DNA of 64,000 nucleotides from an uncultured Eubacteriales bacterium. Lineage in GTDB: Bacteria > Bacillota > Clostridia > Oscillospirales > UMGS1783. Position numbers and translations under genes: made by a program. Under the pieces are notes generated by a model. The model ran no database searches. It saw nothing but the letters and a program-made list of their open reading frames with translations, and was not told the origin of the DNA. The stretch is taken from positions 186,001-250,000 of the forward strand of contig CAKSHC010000001.1 of NCBI GenBank assembly GCA_934456365.1, written 5' to 3'. How positions within the stretch are numbered: position 1 is the first letter of the stretch; each line of letters begins with the position of its first letter. This document shows, in pieces, positions 44,229 to 54,400 of the stretch.

Positions 44229-45809
44229 TCAGTTGAGCCCCGTTTTCTTGCCCTGCATGGTGTAGGCGTTGCCCGCGTCTTTTACGGTCACGGCATCGGT
44301 ATGGAATTCCGGGTTGGCGTAGTCGTCCGCGTACTGCTCCTCCGTGTCGGTCACGCCCGGAATCGTGCGGAACATCTGCCCCAGATTCACCCCATTGGCG
44401 ATCAGCTCGCGCTGAAGCTCTTTCCGATCGAGCTCGCGCGGCGTGATCCCCTTTTGCAAAGACATCCAGGCCGCCGTTCCGGCCGCCTCTCCCATCGACA
44501 GGCAGCACATAATCAGTCGCGCTCCCGACTGCGCATAAACATCGGACGAAAGATTGCGCCCGGCTGCCAGCAGATTCTCCACCTTCTCCGGAACAAGACA
44601 ACGATACGGAATATCATAATAAAGATTCGGCTCAAACTCGGCAAACTCCGCCGTCTGTCCTTTGTAGTTCACAACCGGTTTGCCGTCGGGCGGAGGTGTG
44701 GTCGTCCCAAAGCCGGCCTGCGAGCTGATGACATACTGCACCTCGCCGTTGATTTCCACCGGCGCCCACTTCACGTTGCCGCTCTCCTCAAAATTGTGGA
44801 CATCGTAGCCATGGTTGGAAATGGCGATCACATCGTCATGCTTGGCCGAGAGGGCCAGATCCCTTGCTGTAAGCTGATATTCGCCAACGATCCGGCGGCT
44901 TTCGCGCACACCCAAAAGGCTGGCGGTGGCCGTCAGGAAAGAATTTTCAAAGCCGGGAATCCGCTTTTTCATGTAGGCCGCCTGAATGTGCGACTGCTCG
45001 CGCCCTTCCATATACATCCGGGTCAGGTCCGCATTGTCGGTCGGATAGCAGCGGCGGGAATGCACCAGGCAGATGCTCACCTCATCCATACCGCAATGCT
45101 CCGGCCGACCGGGCAGATGAGTGATCCAGTTCAGGTGATTATCGGATTCATAAGGCAAAACGCCGCTTTCCAAGTCCTTTTTGATGGTTTCGGTCCAGCG
45201 GGGATCGTTTTTCTTAATATCGCTTTCCAGGTATTCCTCCCAGCGCACGCCGCCCAGCGTGAATTCCAGCGAGCAGGCCTGGCTCATGCCATCCTTCACC
45301 CGGCCGCTCTGGGTGGCCGCGCCGGCATAATACGCCAGATCCGAATCGCCCGAAGCATCGATAAAGCGCTGCGCCATTACGCGCTTACGCCCCGTTTTGG
45401 TCTGAATCACCGCGCCTTTCACGGTGTTGTTTTCCACAATCGCATCCACCACCTGCGTGACCAAAAGCACCTCAACATGATACTTCTTCATCATGCGATC
45501 CAGAACCAGCTTATGCTTTTCCGGATCGGTGTTGCGATGCCAGTGACCATCCACCCGATCCAGCTCCTGCATCATCTCGCGCCCCAGGCCGGACACAAAA
45601 TCCAACGGGATGTTCACAAGTCCCATCGTGGCAAGCCCGCCCAAAGCGGACGTCGCCTCGATCAGCAAAACGCGCAGCCCGCGCTTGCCCATCGCCATGG
45701 CGGCCGCGCAGCCGGCGACACCGCCGCCCGCAACCACCGCGTCGTATTCCCCGTAAAGAGGAATGGCCTCCGCCATTTCCTTTACCTGTCCATGATTGTA
45801 ATCGATCAT
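44229..45809 (-). CDS. FAD-dependent oxidoreductase (FAD_oxidored family)
   Basis: 526 residues. The dinucleotide-binding motif AGGGVAGCAAAMAMGKRG is near residues 27-44, followed by GGLATMGLVN. A long substrate domain and the C-terminal FAD-closing GRNLSSDVYAQSGARLIMCCLSMGEAAG follow. The family includes enzymes of unknown substrate in gut bacteria. It is immediately preceded by a ferredoxin (2-base gap), which probably passes electrons to or from its flavin. The start at 45809 has GAGAGG upstream. Confidence 0.88.
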   Translation of the reverse strand: MIDYNHGQVKEMAEAIPLYGEYDAVVAGGGVAGCAAAMAMGKRGLRVLLIEATSALGGLATMGLVNIPLDFVSGLGREMMQELDRVDGHWHRNTDPEKHKLVLDRMMKKYHVEVLLVTQVVDAIVENNTVKGAVIQTKTGRKRVMAQRFIDASGDSDLAYYAGAATQSGRVKDGMSQACSLEFTLGGVRWEEYLESDIKKNDPRWTETIKKDLESGVLPYESDNHLNWITHLPGRPEHCGMDEVSICLVHSRRCYPTDNADLTRMYMEGREQSHIQAAYMKKRIPGFENSFLTATASLLGVRESRRIVGEYQLTARDLALSAKHDDVIAISNHGYDVHNFEESGNVKWAPVEINGEVQYVISSQAGFGTTTPPPDGKPVVNYKGQTAEFAEFEPNLYYDIPYRCLVPEKVENLLAAGRNLSSDVYAQSGARLIMCCLSMGEAAGTAAWMSLQKGITPRELDRKELQRELIANGVNLGQMFRTIPGVTDTEEQYADDYANPEFHTDAVTVKDAGNAYTMQGKKTGLN

Positions 45810-45811
45810 TT

Positions 45812-45991
45812 TCAAACCTCTCTTTCCGAAATTGCTTCCGAGGCGCAATTTCTCGCGCATTGCCCGCACCCGATGCAGGCGTCCGGATCGATGTGCGCGC
45901 CGTTTTTATCCATGGTAATGGCCTTTGCCGGGCAAACAAACAGGCATTCGCCGCAATAGCAGCATCCGTTGGATACCACATATTTTTTCAT
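45812..45991 (-). CDS. 2[4Fe-4S] ferredoxin
   Basis: 59 residues with two cluster motifs: Cys10, 13, 16, 20 (CCYCGECLFVCP) and Cys39, 42, 45, 49 (CIGCGQCARNC). It is a small clostridial-type electron carrier, the first gene of the operon, and too short to be anything else. ATG 45991 has GGGAGG upstream. Confidence 0.92.
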   Translation of the reverse strand: MKKYVVSNGCCYCGECLFVCPAKAITMDKNGAHIDPDACIGCGQCARNCASEAISEREV

Positions 45992-46015
45992 GCCAATACC
46001 TCCCTTCCGGCAATC

Positions 46016-46044
46016 AGTATACTGTGTTTCCGCCGCTCTTTCAC
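46016..46044 (-). promoter_or_regulatory. Promoter of the ferredoxin operon
   Basis: On the minus strand: GTGAAA (46044-46039), a 17-base spacer and TATACT (46021-46016). The weak -35 would suit activator control. Confidence 0.65.
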
Positions 46045-46074
46045 TGCACGTTTTTGATTTATCCTTGCACAGAA

Positions 46075-46102
46075 TTGACATTTGCGGATCTTGTGCTACA
46101 AT
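46075..46102 (+). promoter_or_regulatory. Promoter of the PocR/AraC regulator
   Basis: TTGACA (46075-46080), a 16-base spacer and TACAAT (46097-46102). It is divergent from the ferredoxin promoter, with about 30 bases between the two -35 boxes. Confidence 0.75.
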
Positions 46103-46119
46103 AAAAGCGAGGTGACATC

Positions 46120-46986
46120 ATGAGAACAGCCGAAGACATCAGCGAAATGATCCAATCCTTCAAGGAGCTTTCCGGAGTAGGCATTTGCTTTTACGACCTG
46201 CAGAATTTTTTCAGCTACGGGACCAATGGGAAAAAGGAAAATTCCGGTCACTACTGCGCTCTTTGCCGCGCTGCCCGACTGCTGAACAGCGGCCGGGATC
46301 TCTGCGATAAAAGCGACCGCCGCGACGCGGTGGCCGCGGCGTCCGATTACCAATCTCCTTTCTTCACCCGCTGCCATCTTGGCCTCTGCGAGCTGGTCGT
46401 CCCGATCTATGCTCAAAAAAAGCTGACCGGAATCGTTTTCTTGGGGCAGTGCCGCCTGGAAGGAGAAGACGCCTCGCCAACCATCCGGAACCGGGCTGCC
46501 GAGATGGGCGGAAACGGCGAGGAGTTCTGCCGGCTATATCAGGAGCTTCCTCTTCTCAATCGCCGTCATCTCCTCACAATGGGGCGGATTTTTCAGCTCT
46601 ATTTTGAAAATCTCACCCGCATCCGGGAATGCTTTCCCAACGAGATCGTCCAGGAGCCGCCCGGTCAAAGCATTGCCCAAAAGGTTTCCTTCTATATTGA
46701 AAAGCACTATATGGAACCAATCTCCTCGCAAAGCATCAGCCAAGCCTTTTATCTGAACCAATCCTATCTGGCGCGCGCATTCAAAAAGGAATTCGGCTGC
46801 ACGGTAACCGATTATATTGTCCGCACTCGCATGACAAACGCCAAAAAGCTTTTGGAAGAAACCTCGGTTTCCATTAAAAACATCGCGCTCAACGTCGGCT
46901 TTCCAAACTCCAGCTACTTCTCACGGGTATTTGAAAAAACGCAGGGCATCCCGCCGACGGTTTACCGCGCCCAGGTTCAGGCATAA
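46120..46986 (+). CDS. AraC-family regulator with N-terminal PocR sensory domain
   Basis: 288 residues. The N-terminal 170 residues match a PocR domain (YCALCRAARLLNSGRDLC, FTRCHLGLCELVVPIY, GIVFLGQCRL), a cysteine-rich PAS-like sensor. The C-terminal 100 residues are an AraC DNA-binding domain with two helix-turn-helix units (ISQAFYLNQSYLARAFKKE and IALNVGFPNSSYFSRVFEK). It is probably the activator of the divergent operon. The ligand is unknown; PocR in Salmonella senses 1,2-propanediol. Confidence 0.93.
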   Translation: MRTAEDISEMIQSFKELSGVGICFYDLQNFFSYGTNGKKENSGHYCALCRAARLLNSGRDLCDKSDRRDAVAAASDYQSPFFTRCHLGLCELVVPIYAQKKLTGIVFLGQCRLEGEDASPTIRNRAAEMGGNGEEFCRLYQELPLLNRRHLLTMGRIFQLYFENLTRIRECFPNEIVQEPPGQSIAQKVSFYIEKHYMEPISSQSISQAFYLNQSYLARAFKKEFGCTVTDYIVRTRMTNAKKLLEETSVSIKNIALNVGFPNSSYFSRVFEKTQGIPPTVYRAQVQA

Positions 46987-46990
46987 GAAA

Positions 46991-47018
46991 AGTCCCGCCC
47001 ATAGGCGGGACTCTTTTA
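46991..47018. terminator. Intrinsic terminator shared by the regulator and folD
   Basis: AGTCCCGCC and GGCGGGACT arms with a CATA loop, then CTTTT. A tract of A precedes it on the other strand. It lies between the regulator stop and the folD stop. Confidence 0.85.
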
Positions 47019-47855
47019 TATCGTTTTTTCTGCAATTTCCACGGTGTTTTTCATCAGCTGAGCCACCGTCATCGGCCCAACGCCACCGGGCACCGGAGTC
47101 CGATAGGCGGCAACCTCGTCAACGGCTTCCTCCACATCTCCGCAAAGCTTTCCGTCAACCCGGTTGATCCCGACATCCACAACCACCGCCCCCGGCTTCA
47201 CCATATCCCGGGAAATGACACCGGGCTTACCGACCGCGGCAATCAGAAGATCCGCCTCCCGGGTAAAGCGCGCCAGATCCGGCGTGCGGCTGTGGCAAAC
47301 CGTAACAGTCGCGTCCCGATCCAGCAGCAGCCGGGCCATCGGACGGCCCACAATGTGGCTGCGCCCGACCACCACGCAGTGCTTTCCGGCGCAGGAAATC
47401 CGATAAGCGTCCAGAAGGGTGAGGATTCCCGCCGGGGTGCAGGGCAGGATTCCCTTTTTCCCCTGCGCGATCCGCCCCACATTCATTGGATGAAATCCGT
47501 CCGCGTCCTTCTCGGGCGATATTTCCTCCAAAACGGCCGTTTCATCCAGTCCTTTGGGAAGCGGAAGCTGAACGAGGATCGCATGAACAGCCGGATCGGC
47601 GTTCAATTTTCGGATCTCAGCCAAAAGAGCAGCCTGCGGTGTGCTTTCCGGCAAACGCACCATGCGGGATTCAATTCCAACCTCCGCACAGGCCCGCTCC
47701 TTATTGCGGACATACACGCAGGAGGCCGGATCCTCTCCCACCAGCACAACGGCCAAACAGGGCGCCACACCGCGCTCGCGCAGCTTTGCCGCCCGAAGGC
47801 GCACCGATTCCCGCACCGCCGCCGCCGTTGCCTTTCCATCCAGGAGAATAGCCAT
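47016..47855 (-). CDS. folD: Bifunctional methylenetetrahydrofolate dehydrogenase / cyclohydrolase
   Basis: 279 residues. The active-site Lys lies in YVRNKERACAEVGIE; other signatures are VQLPLPKGLDE, DADGFHPMNVGRI and the dinucleotide-binding VVVGRSHIVGRPMARLLL. It interconverts 5,10-methylene-THF and 10-formyl-THF. In Bacillus folD is beside xseA; here it is beside lgt, with a one-base overlap. Confidence 0.96.
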   Translation of the reverse strand: MAILLDGKATAAAVRESVRLRAAKLRERGVAPCLAVVLVGEDPASCVYVRNKERACAEVGIESRMVRLPESTPQAALLAEIRKLNADPAVHAILVQLPLPKGLDETAVLEEISPEKDADGFHPMNVGRIAQGKKGILPCTPAGILTLLDAYRISCAGKHCVVVGRSHIVGRPMARLLLDRDATVTVCHSRTPDLARFTREADLLIAAVGKPGVISRDMVKPGAVVVDVGINRVDGKLCGDVEEAVDEVAAYRTPVPGGVGPMTVAQLMKNTVEIAEKTI

Positions 47856-48829
47856 CAGTTCTCCTCCGACGGAATTTCCGAAGAAGGCTCTTTCGTCTGC
47901 TCCTGCGGCTCCGGTTGTTTCGTCGCCTCCACTTCCTCCGGCTCGGCCGCCGCATACATCGGCTGATAATCCGACGCCTCCGATTCCTCCAGCGCCGCTT
48001 TCTTCGGCGCCTTTTCCACGTATTCAAACGATACCGTGCCAAGCTTCTTTGCTTCGATAAACTTCACAATCAAAACAAAAACGGAAATGGCGCAAACCGT
48101 GAAGGCCACGATCTGATGGATCGGCAGGGTGCCGAGCGTTTCGATGTATTTGCTGTCGCGCAAACCTTCCATCCACCCGCGCCCGAGCCCATACCAGGCC
48201 ATATAGAGCAGCCCGATTTCTCCCGGGAACTTGCGCCGTTTGGAAAGCGCGTTCAGCACCAGGAAAGCCACCAGATTCCACAGAATCTCATAGAAAAACA
48301 AAGGATGCACAGACACGTTGCTCGTTCCGACCCGCATGCCCCAGGGAAGCGCTGTCGCCACGCCGTAAACCTCGCCGTTGACGAAATTCCCCAAACGACC
48401 CAGAATCTGACCGATCAGGAAGCCCAAAGCGACCATATCAAAGATATTGCCCAAGCGCAGCTTTTTGACCCGGCAGAAAATAATCAGGAAAATAGCAATC
48501 GAGAAAATGGCGCCGTAGATGGCCAGCCCGCCGTTGCGCACCCGGAAAATATCCAAAAATTCCGTGATCTCCCCGGCGGGAGCAAAAAGGCAATACCAAA
48601 GCCGAGCGCCCACGATCGCTACCGGAACTCCGATAATCAGACCGTCCAGAAGGGTATCCTTCGTCAGCCCGAAACGATCCACCCGGCGGCTGCAGTATAT
48701 GTAGGCCAAAATCAGGCCTGCGCAGATAAAGAGCGCGTAGAAATAAATTTCAAATCCGAAAAGGGATATGGACCGGGGAACCTCAAAGCTCCACCCCAGC
48801 TTGGGGAAAGAAATCGCCGTTGTTGTCAT
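47855..48829 (-). CDS. lgt: Prolipoprotein diacylglyceryl transferase
   Basis: 324 residues with about seven membrane segments. The Lgt signature GRLGNFVNGEVYG and the catalytic-region VHPLFFYE are present. It adds diacylglycerol to the Cys of prolipoproteins such as the SGNH lipoprotein in this window. It has an unusual acidic, Pro/Glu-rich C-terminal extension of about 55 residues. It overlaps the ymfH stop by four bases. Confidence 0.95.
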   Translation of the reverse strand: MTTTAISFPKLGWSFEVPRSISLFGFEIYFYALFICAGLILAYIYCSRRVDRFGLTKDTLLDGLIIGVPVAIVGARLWYCLFAPAGEITEFLDIFRVRNGGLAIYGAIFSIAIFLIIFCRVKKLRLGNIFDMVALGFLIGQILGRLGNFVNGEVYGVATALPWGMRVGTSNVSVHPLFFYEILWNLVAFLVLNALSKRRKFPGEIGLLYMAWYGLGRGWMEGLRDSKYIETLGTLPIHQIVAFTVCAISVFVLIVKFIEAKKLGTVSFEYVEKAPKKAALEESEASDYQPMYAAAEPEEVEATKQPEPQEQTKEPSSEIPSEEN

Positions 48830-50112
48830 TGTTTTTCCTCCTTGTTTTCCGGTATTACAATCGATAAAGCCATGTGCGCCTCGGTGAAGTGCTCCCGTAA
48901 ACGATTCTCGCAGTCTTCCAGGCTGACGGTTTTCAGCGTTTGCAGCAGATCGGGAAGCGTTGCGCCGAGCATATGCAGATCCAGCACCCGCTGCGCCACA
49001 TTTTCCACCTGATTGAACGAACGCATCACATCGCCGTAATTCTTGCGCCGCACCCGGGAAAAGGCCTCGGCGTCCAACCCGTTTTCCCTCGCCGTTTTCA
49101 GGGTTTCCGCGACGCGCCGTACCACCGCGTCCGGATCCCGGCTTTCGCCGCCGATCAGGCTCAAGCCGTAGCGATAGCCCTGATCGTATCCGGCGGAAAA
49201 ATCCGCGTTGATCAGGCCGGCCTCATAGAGCTCCCGATAAAAGGGGCTCGACGATCCGAATAAAAGCTCCAGGATCAGATCGCTTTCCACTTCCTGCCGC
49301 ACAGCGTCAACCCCCTCTCTCGGAGAAGGCTCCTTAAATCCGATCAGAAACTGCGGCATCGCGACCGAAAGCCGTTGCTCCACCCGCGCCTTCGTCACCC
49401 CGTCCGGCTCATCCGGCATGGATCGTTCGGGCTTATCGGCTTTCTTTTCCGGCAGAGCTGCGTCGCACTGCGCAAACACCCGATCCGGATCCACATCCCC
49501 GCAAACAACGATCTCCATGTTTTCCGGATTATAAAAGGCTTCATAGCACCCGTACAGAATTTCCGGGGTAATGGTCGCAATGGTTTCCACGGTGCCCGCC
49601 GTGTCGATGCGCACGGGATTGTTCACAAAAAGCGCCCGCAGAAGATTCAGCACAACCCGCCACTGCGGATCGTCTTCATACATCTTGATCTCCTGCCCGA
49701 TGATCCCCTGCTCCTTGGCCACCGTTTGCTCGGTAAAATAAGGATGGGTCACAAAATCCAGCAAAATTGCAAAAGATTCCTCAAAACGCTCGGTGCAGGA
49801 AAAGAGATAAACCGTCTTATCGAAGGTGGTGTAAGCATTGGCGTTTGCCCCGGTTTTGGCATAGCGGGTAAAGGCGTCTTCCGTTTCTCCCTCGAAAAGC
49901 TTATGCTCCATGAAATGCGCCGTTCCGTCCGGAACGGCAAAGGAAGGCTTTCCCGCCGGATGGCAAACGGTGTCCATCGACCCGTACCGCGTGCCGAACA
50001 TGGCATAGATCTTGGCAAACCCCGGCTTGGGGATCACCGAAAGACGGTATCCCGCCCGGGTCCGGTAGCAAACCACCCGTTCGCCGCCCGCCGTCGATTC
50101 TCCGATTTTCAT
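48826..50112 (-). CDS. ymfH: M16 family peptidase, YmfH-like
   Basis: 428 residues. The zinc motif HxxEH is intact (His66, Glu69, His70 in AHFMEHKLFEG) with the distal Glu in IIGQEIKMYEDD. In Bacillus, YmfH and YmfF are adjacent, and both are linked to modification of elongation factor P. The active (H) copy follows the inactive (F) copy here. ATG 50112 is preferred over 50127. Confidence 0.88.
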   Translation of the reverse strand: MKIGESTAGGERVVCYRTRAGYRLSVIPKPGFAKIYAMFGTRYGSMDTVCHPAGKPSFAVPDGTAHFMEHKLFEGETEDAFTRYAKTGANANAYTTFDKTVYLFSCTERFEESFAILLDFVTHPYFTEQTVAKEQGIIGQEIKMYEDDPQWRVVLNLLRALFVNNPVRIDTAGTVETIATITPEILYGCYEAFYNPENMEIVVCGDVDPDRVFAQCDAALPEKKADKPERSMPDEPDGVTKARVEQRLSVAMPQFLIGFKEPSPREGVDAVRQEVESDLILELLFGSSSPFYRELYEAGLINADFSAGYDQGYRYGLSLIGGESRDPDAVVRRVAETLKTARENGLDAEAFSRVRRKNYGDVMRSFNQVENVAQRVLDLHMLGATLPDLLQTLKTVSLEDCENRLREHFTEAHMALSIVIPENKEEKQ

Positions 50113-50116
50113 CCCA

Positions 50117-51352
50117 TCACCCCTCATTCATCAATTGGTATTCGCAGCGCAAAGCCATCGTTTGGGCCACCGCCATGATCTCCTGCGCCGTGATGGTTTC
50201 CACTCTTTCTCTGCGCTGATTCGGCGTTTGATCCGTGCCGAGAAGCGACTGCGTAATTGCCTCGTCCTCCATACGCCAGGTGGAATCTCCCATTGCCCGC
50301 AGCGCATGAATCAGCGTTTTCTTGGCAGCCGCCAAATCCTCCGCAGAAAATTCGCCCTTTTGAAGCGCCTGAACCTGCTCCAGAATCGCTTCCCGGGTGC
50401 GCTGCGCATTCTTCGGCTGGATCCCGGCGTAAACGACAAGCATCTTTTTCAATTTCTCCGGCCAGGTTGAGCAGTAATAGCACAGGGATTCCTTTTCGCG
50501 CACATTCTGGAAAAGCATCGAGCTGGCGCTTCCTCCCAGCAAAATATGCGCCAATGTGACGACCTCAGCCTCCCCTTCGACCCCAAAGGCCATCGAGAGC
50601 TTGGCCTGTTCCACCGGGAATCGCTCGGTCACCACTCTCGCTTCCCGTTCCGGAATGGGCTCATTTTTCAGCGCAACCGGGCAGCGCTCGCCAAACAGAG
50701 GCGCGAAAAACGCTTCCGTCTCCGCCTCGCCGACCCGACCAAAGGCAAAGATCCGAACCTGCGCCTGCGAGAGCCATCTGCGGTAAAATTCCGTCAGATC
50801 CTCAGGCGTGATTTCCCGCACCAGAGCGCAGGATCCCATCTCATATTGAGAGGCAGGCTGCCCCTCCGCCGCCAGCTCGGCGCAGCGCTGCAGGGCATAC
50901 AAACGCTTATCGTTGATCCGCGAATCGATCAGATCGCACAGATTTTTCTTTTCCCGCTCCACCACGGCTTCCGAAAAGCTCCCATCCTTCAAAAGCGGAC
51001 GGAAAAGAATTTCCTTCAAAAAGGCGAAGGCCTGCGCCGTTGTGTCTTCATTCTGTTCGGTAAAGCTACGATCCAGAAAATCCAGCGAAAAGGTGACCAG
51101 CTGCGTGTCGCCCTTTTTGCGCACGCTCACATCGAATTCCGCCCCATACATCTCCTGCAGAACCCGGCCGATCGCCGTTACATCCGGATATTGTGCGCAC
51201 CCGGCCCGTAAAACAAAGGATAACAGCGCGGCCCGGGAGGCAGTCATCGGATCCAGCGGCATCAAAAAGGTCAGGCTGACCCGGTTGGTTTTGAATGCGT
51301 TCGCCGCCTGCGCGGATAACCAGACCGACGGCGCAATCTCCTTTTTGTTCAT
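50117..51352 (-). CDS. ymfF: M16 family protein lacking zinc site, YmfF-like
   Basis: 411 residues with the M16 fold (two beta-alpha repeats), but no HxxEH motif is seen in the N-terminal half. This fits the non-catalytic YmfF subunit that pairs with YmfH. ATG 51352 is preferred because the upstream in-frame part is not conserved. It lies four bases before ymfH. Confidence 0.87.
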   Translation of the reverse strand: MNKKEIAPSVWLSAQAANAFKTNRVSLTFLMPLDPMTASRAALLSFVLRAGCAQYPDVTAIGRVLQEMYGAEFDVSVRKKGDTQLVTFSLDFLDRSFTEQNEDTTAQAFAFLKEILFRPLLKDGSFSEAVVEREKKNLCDLIDSRINDKRLYALQRCAELAAEGQPASQYEMGSCALVREITPEDLTEFYRRWLSQAQVRIFAFGRVGEAETEAFFAPLFGERCPVALKNEPIPEREARVVTERFPVEQAKLSMAFGVEGEAEVVTLAHILLGGSASSMLFQNVREKESLCYYCSTWPEKLKKMLVVYAGIQPKNAQRTREAILEQVQALQKGEFSAEDLAAAKKTLIHALRAMGDSTWRMEDEAITQSLLGTDQTPNQRRERVETITAQEIMAVAQTMALRCEYQLMNEG

Positions 51353-51409
51353 ACGCAAACCTCCGTTTGGAATACATATTATTTTACCTGAAATCCCCGG
51401 AAAAGTCAA

Positions 51410-54400
51410 TCATAACCAAACCTCAACCCCGTGCCGGTTTCCGTCCAGCGGCACCCATTCCGCCGCTTTCCCATCCACGCACAAAGCATACTGCCCTTTT
51501 CTCTTCACGCAAATTTCAAGCGGCGTCCGATCAACCGTTAAAGCAATCTTTGCCCCCGGCCATTCCTTCGGAAGCTGCGGATGGATCGAAAGCCGATCCT
51601 GCTGCCGGGAAAGCCCGAAAAGCCCTTCCAGCACCACCCGAAGCATCCATCCGGCCGCCCCGGTATACCAGGTCCATCCGGCGTGTCCGCGATGTTCCTT
51701 TGCGGTGTACACATCCCCCGCCAGCACATAAGGCTCTCCGCCGTAGGCATGCCCCCGCTCCGCAGGATTCAGCCACTGCAAAAGCCGATATCCGCCCTCT
51801 GCGTCCTTGGCCTGATAACGCGCCCAAGCCCAAAAGCAGAGCGCGTGCGTATACTGCCCTCCGTTTTCACGCACCCCGGCCACATAGCCGTTGATATATC
51901 CCGGCCAGCGCTCCGGCGACACAAAAGGAGGAGTGAAAAGCGAAACAGCCTTACAGTCCGCCTGCATCAGCTGCCGCTGCGCCGCTTCATTGGCCATCCG
52001 AACCCGATTCACATCAAAGCTCTGACACAAAAGAGCAAAGGCCTGCGGCAGAAGATCGATCCGGCATTCCGGATTTTCCGCTCCGCCCAACACGCTTCCG
52101 TCGTCAAAAAAGGCGCGGCGATACCATTCGCCATCCCATGCCGCTTTTTCAATCGCAGCAATCAGCTGGCGCCGATGCTCGGAAAGACGCTGAAAAGCCG
52201 TTTCATCTCCCATTTCCCGGCAAACCGGCAAAAAGGCGCCGACCACATAGACGGCAAACATCGAAAGCCAAACGCTTTCCCCTCGCCCTTTGCGGCCAAT
52301 CCCGGAAAAACCGTCGTTCCAGTCGCAGCTCCCCATCAACAAAAGGCCGTGCGCGCCATAACGAAGCCCTCGGGAAAAAGCACGCAAACAGTGCGCATAC
52401 ACGCTCTCCTTTTCCCGGGTATATTCCGGGGAAAAGTAGCGTTCCTCCTCTTCCGGGAGAAGCTCCGGCGCCGTGCGGTAGGGCAATTCTTTGCGGAGGA
52501 TGTCCCGATCCCCCATTTTCACATATTCCGCCGCAGCCAAAGGCAGCCAAAGCAGATCGTCGCTGCAGCGGGTGCGCACCCCCCGATCCGGAAAGGCGCG
52601 GCTCTGACGGGGATGCCACCAATGCATCACATCCCCCTCCTCAAACTGATGCAGGCAGGATCGAATGATCTGCCGGCGCAAAGCCCCGGGCTCCAGCAGG
52701 CGAAGGCTCATGCAATCCTGCAGCTGATCCCGGAAACCGTAGGCCCCCGAGCTCTGATAATATCCGCTTCTTGCGTAAAGGCGGGAAGCAACCACCTGCT
52801 CATACAAGAAGGTGTTCACAAACGCGTCCAAAGCCCCGTCCGGCGTTTCCATTTTCAAAGCGCGTTCCGGCAAGGCTCCTCTCTCCTCATCCAGGCAGGC
52901 GCGCTCATAGGCAAAAATCGGCCGGGAAACACATCCGAAACGGAATCTCACCCGCTCCACCCCATGGGCACGAAGCGAAAAGCGCCGACCGCAGGCCGCA
53001 AAAAGATCGTCGGCAAAGCTCTCCTGTCCATCGAAACGCCCGCTTAAAAAGCCAAGCCGGTCCCTTGTGAAAAGGTTCGCTTCTCCGCAGGAAAGATAAG
53101 CGGTTTTATCCTTATCCTCCGGCAGATAGGCGTTCTGCAGATAATAGCCGCAGCGATGCCGCGCCAGATCGTAAAATCCCCGGTGCGCCGTCATCCCCAA
53201 AGCCGGGATCACACCGTAAGCCGCTTCCCAGGTCAGATTTCCCGAAGTCTGATTGCGCAGGGTGACCTCCACAATCTTCTCTTCCTTTTTCAGAAAGATC
53301 TCAACATGAATTTCCACTCCGGAGAAAACGCTGTCATACTCGGCCTTCCCCGGCTCAAAGAAAACGGCAGCCCGTTTCATGGGGTCGATCAGATCCTTCC
53401 CCAGCGTCAACAAAAGCCGCTCGCCGTAATCTCCTTTGAGGGGATCGTTTTCCCATGGGGTCAAACGGAAAAGCCCGGAATTCCGAAAGAAGGTAAATCC
53501 CGGCCCTCGTTCGGAAACAATGGTTCCAAAGCGAGGCGCGGCAAGCACATTGCTCCAAATCGGCCGAGGAGCGATAGGCGCAGCCAAAGAAAACCCGCCC
53601 CGTTGAAAGCGGCCGCCCTCTACCGCATATCCGGAAGAATTCTCCGAATAGAGCGGCTCGGAAAAACGGATCGTCGGAAGGGCATGCTGAACAAAATGCC
53701 GCCGAGGCTCTCTTCCCGCAAAAAAGGCCGCTCCGGCAAGAAAAACCTTTCTCTCTTCCTCCGTCCCGGCCGCGCAGAGATGAATTCCTCCGCGCACCCC
53801 CAAATACGGTTCGCAGCCAAACCCGAGGATCTGTGCCGAGAGAAGATTATAAACCGGCCGATCGTATTTCCCTTCATCATAGTAGTAAAAAACAAGCTCG
53901 CATTCGCATTGCATCTCGCGCAGCCGGCGAAACAGATCCAGATAAAATCGCACGCTGCCGGCGTTTTCTTCGCTTTCAATTTCCACCAGCAGATAAGGAA
54001 GATCTCCCGAAACCCCGGCGCTCCAAAGAATTTCCCCGCAGGAAGTTTTCCCGCCGTATGGGAAAGAGCCCTCCTGGCAGGGAAACAGGAGATCCGTTAA
54101 AAGCGCCGGAGGCAGGCATTCTCCCGTGTCGCAGCAAAGCGGCGCCAGCGTTTCGCCCTGCAATTTCAGCCAGGCGTTTTTGGCCTCCTCCGCGTCGCTG
54201 CCGACTCCGCAGGCAAAGCGCAGGATTTTTTCTCCGCCCGCCGGAATCCGCACCTCCATCTGTTCACAAAAGCAGGGATAAATGGGGGCTTCCTTCAAGG
54301 CTCCCTCCCGGGAAAAGGCGCCCAAAAAATCTTCCTGATCGCTCCAGAAGTCCGAGCGATCGGTAAAAATTTTTCCTCCCGGGGCGCCGGTCAATCCCGC

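Noticed and set aside
44301..45959. A 552-codon plus-strand open frame opposite the FAD oxidoreductase
   Set aside because: Antisense shadow; the flavoprotein frame carries the FAD motifs.
51581..53047. A 488-codon plus-strand open frame opposite the glucan synthase
   Set aside because: Antisense shadow of the GH94 domain with biased composition, and no ribosome site or motif.
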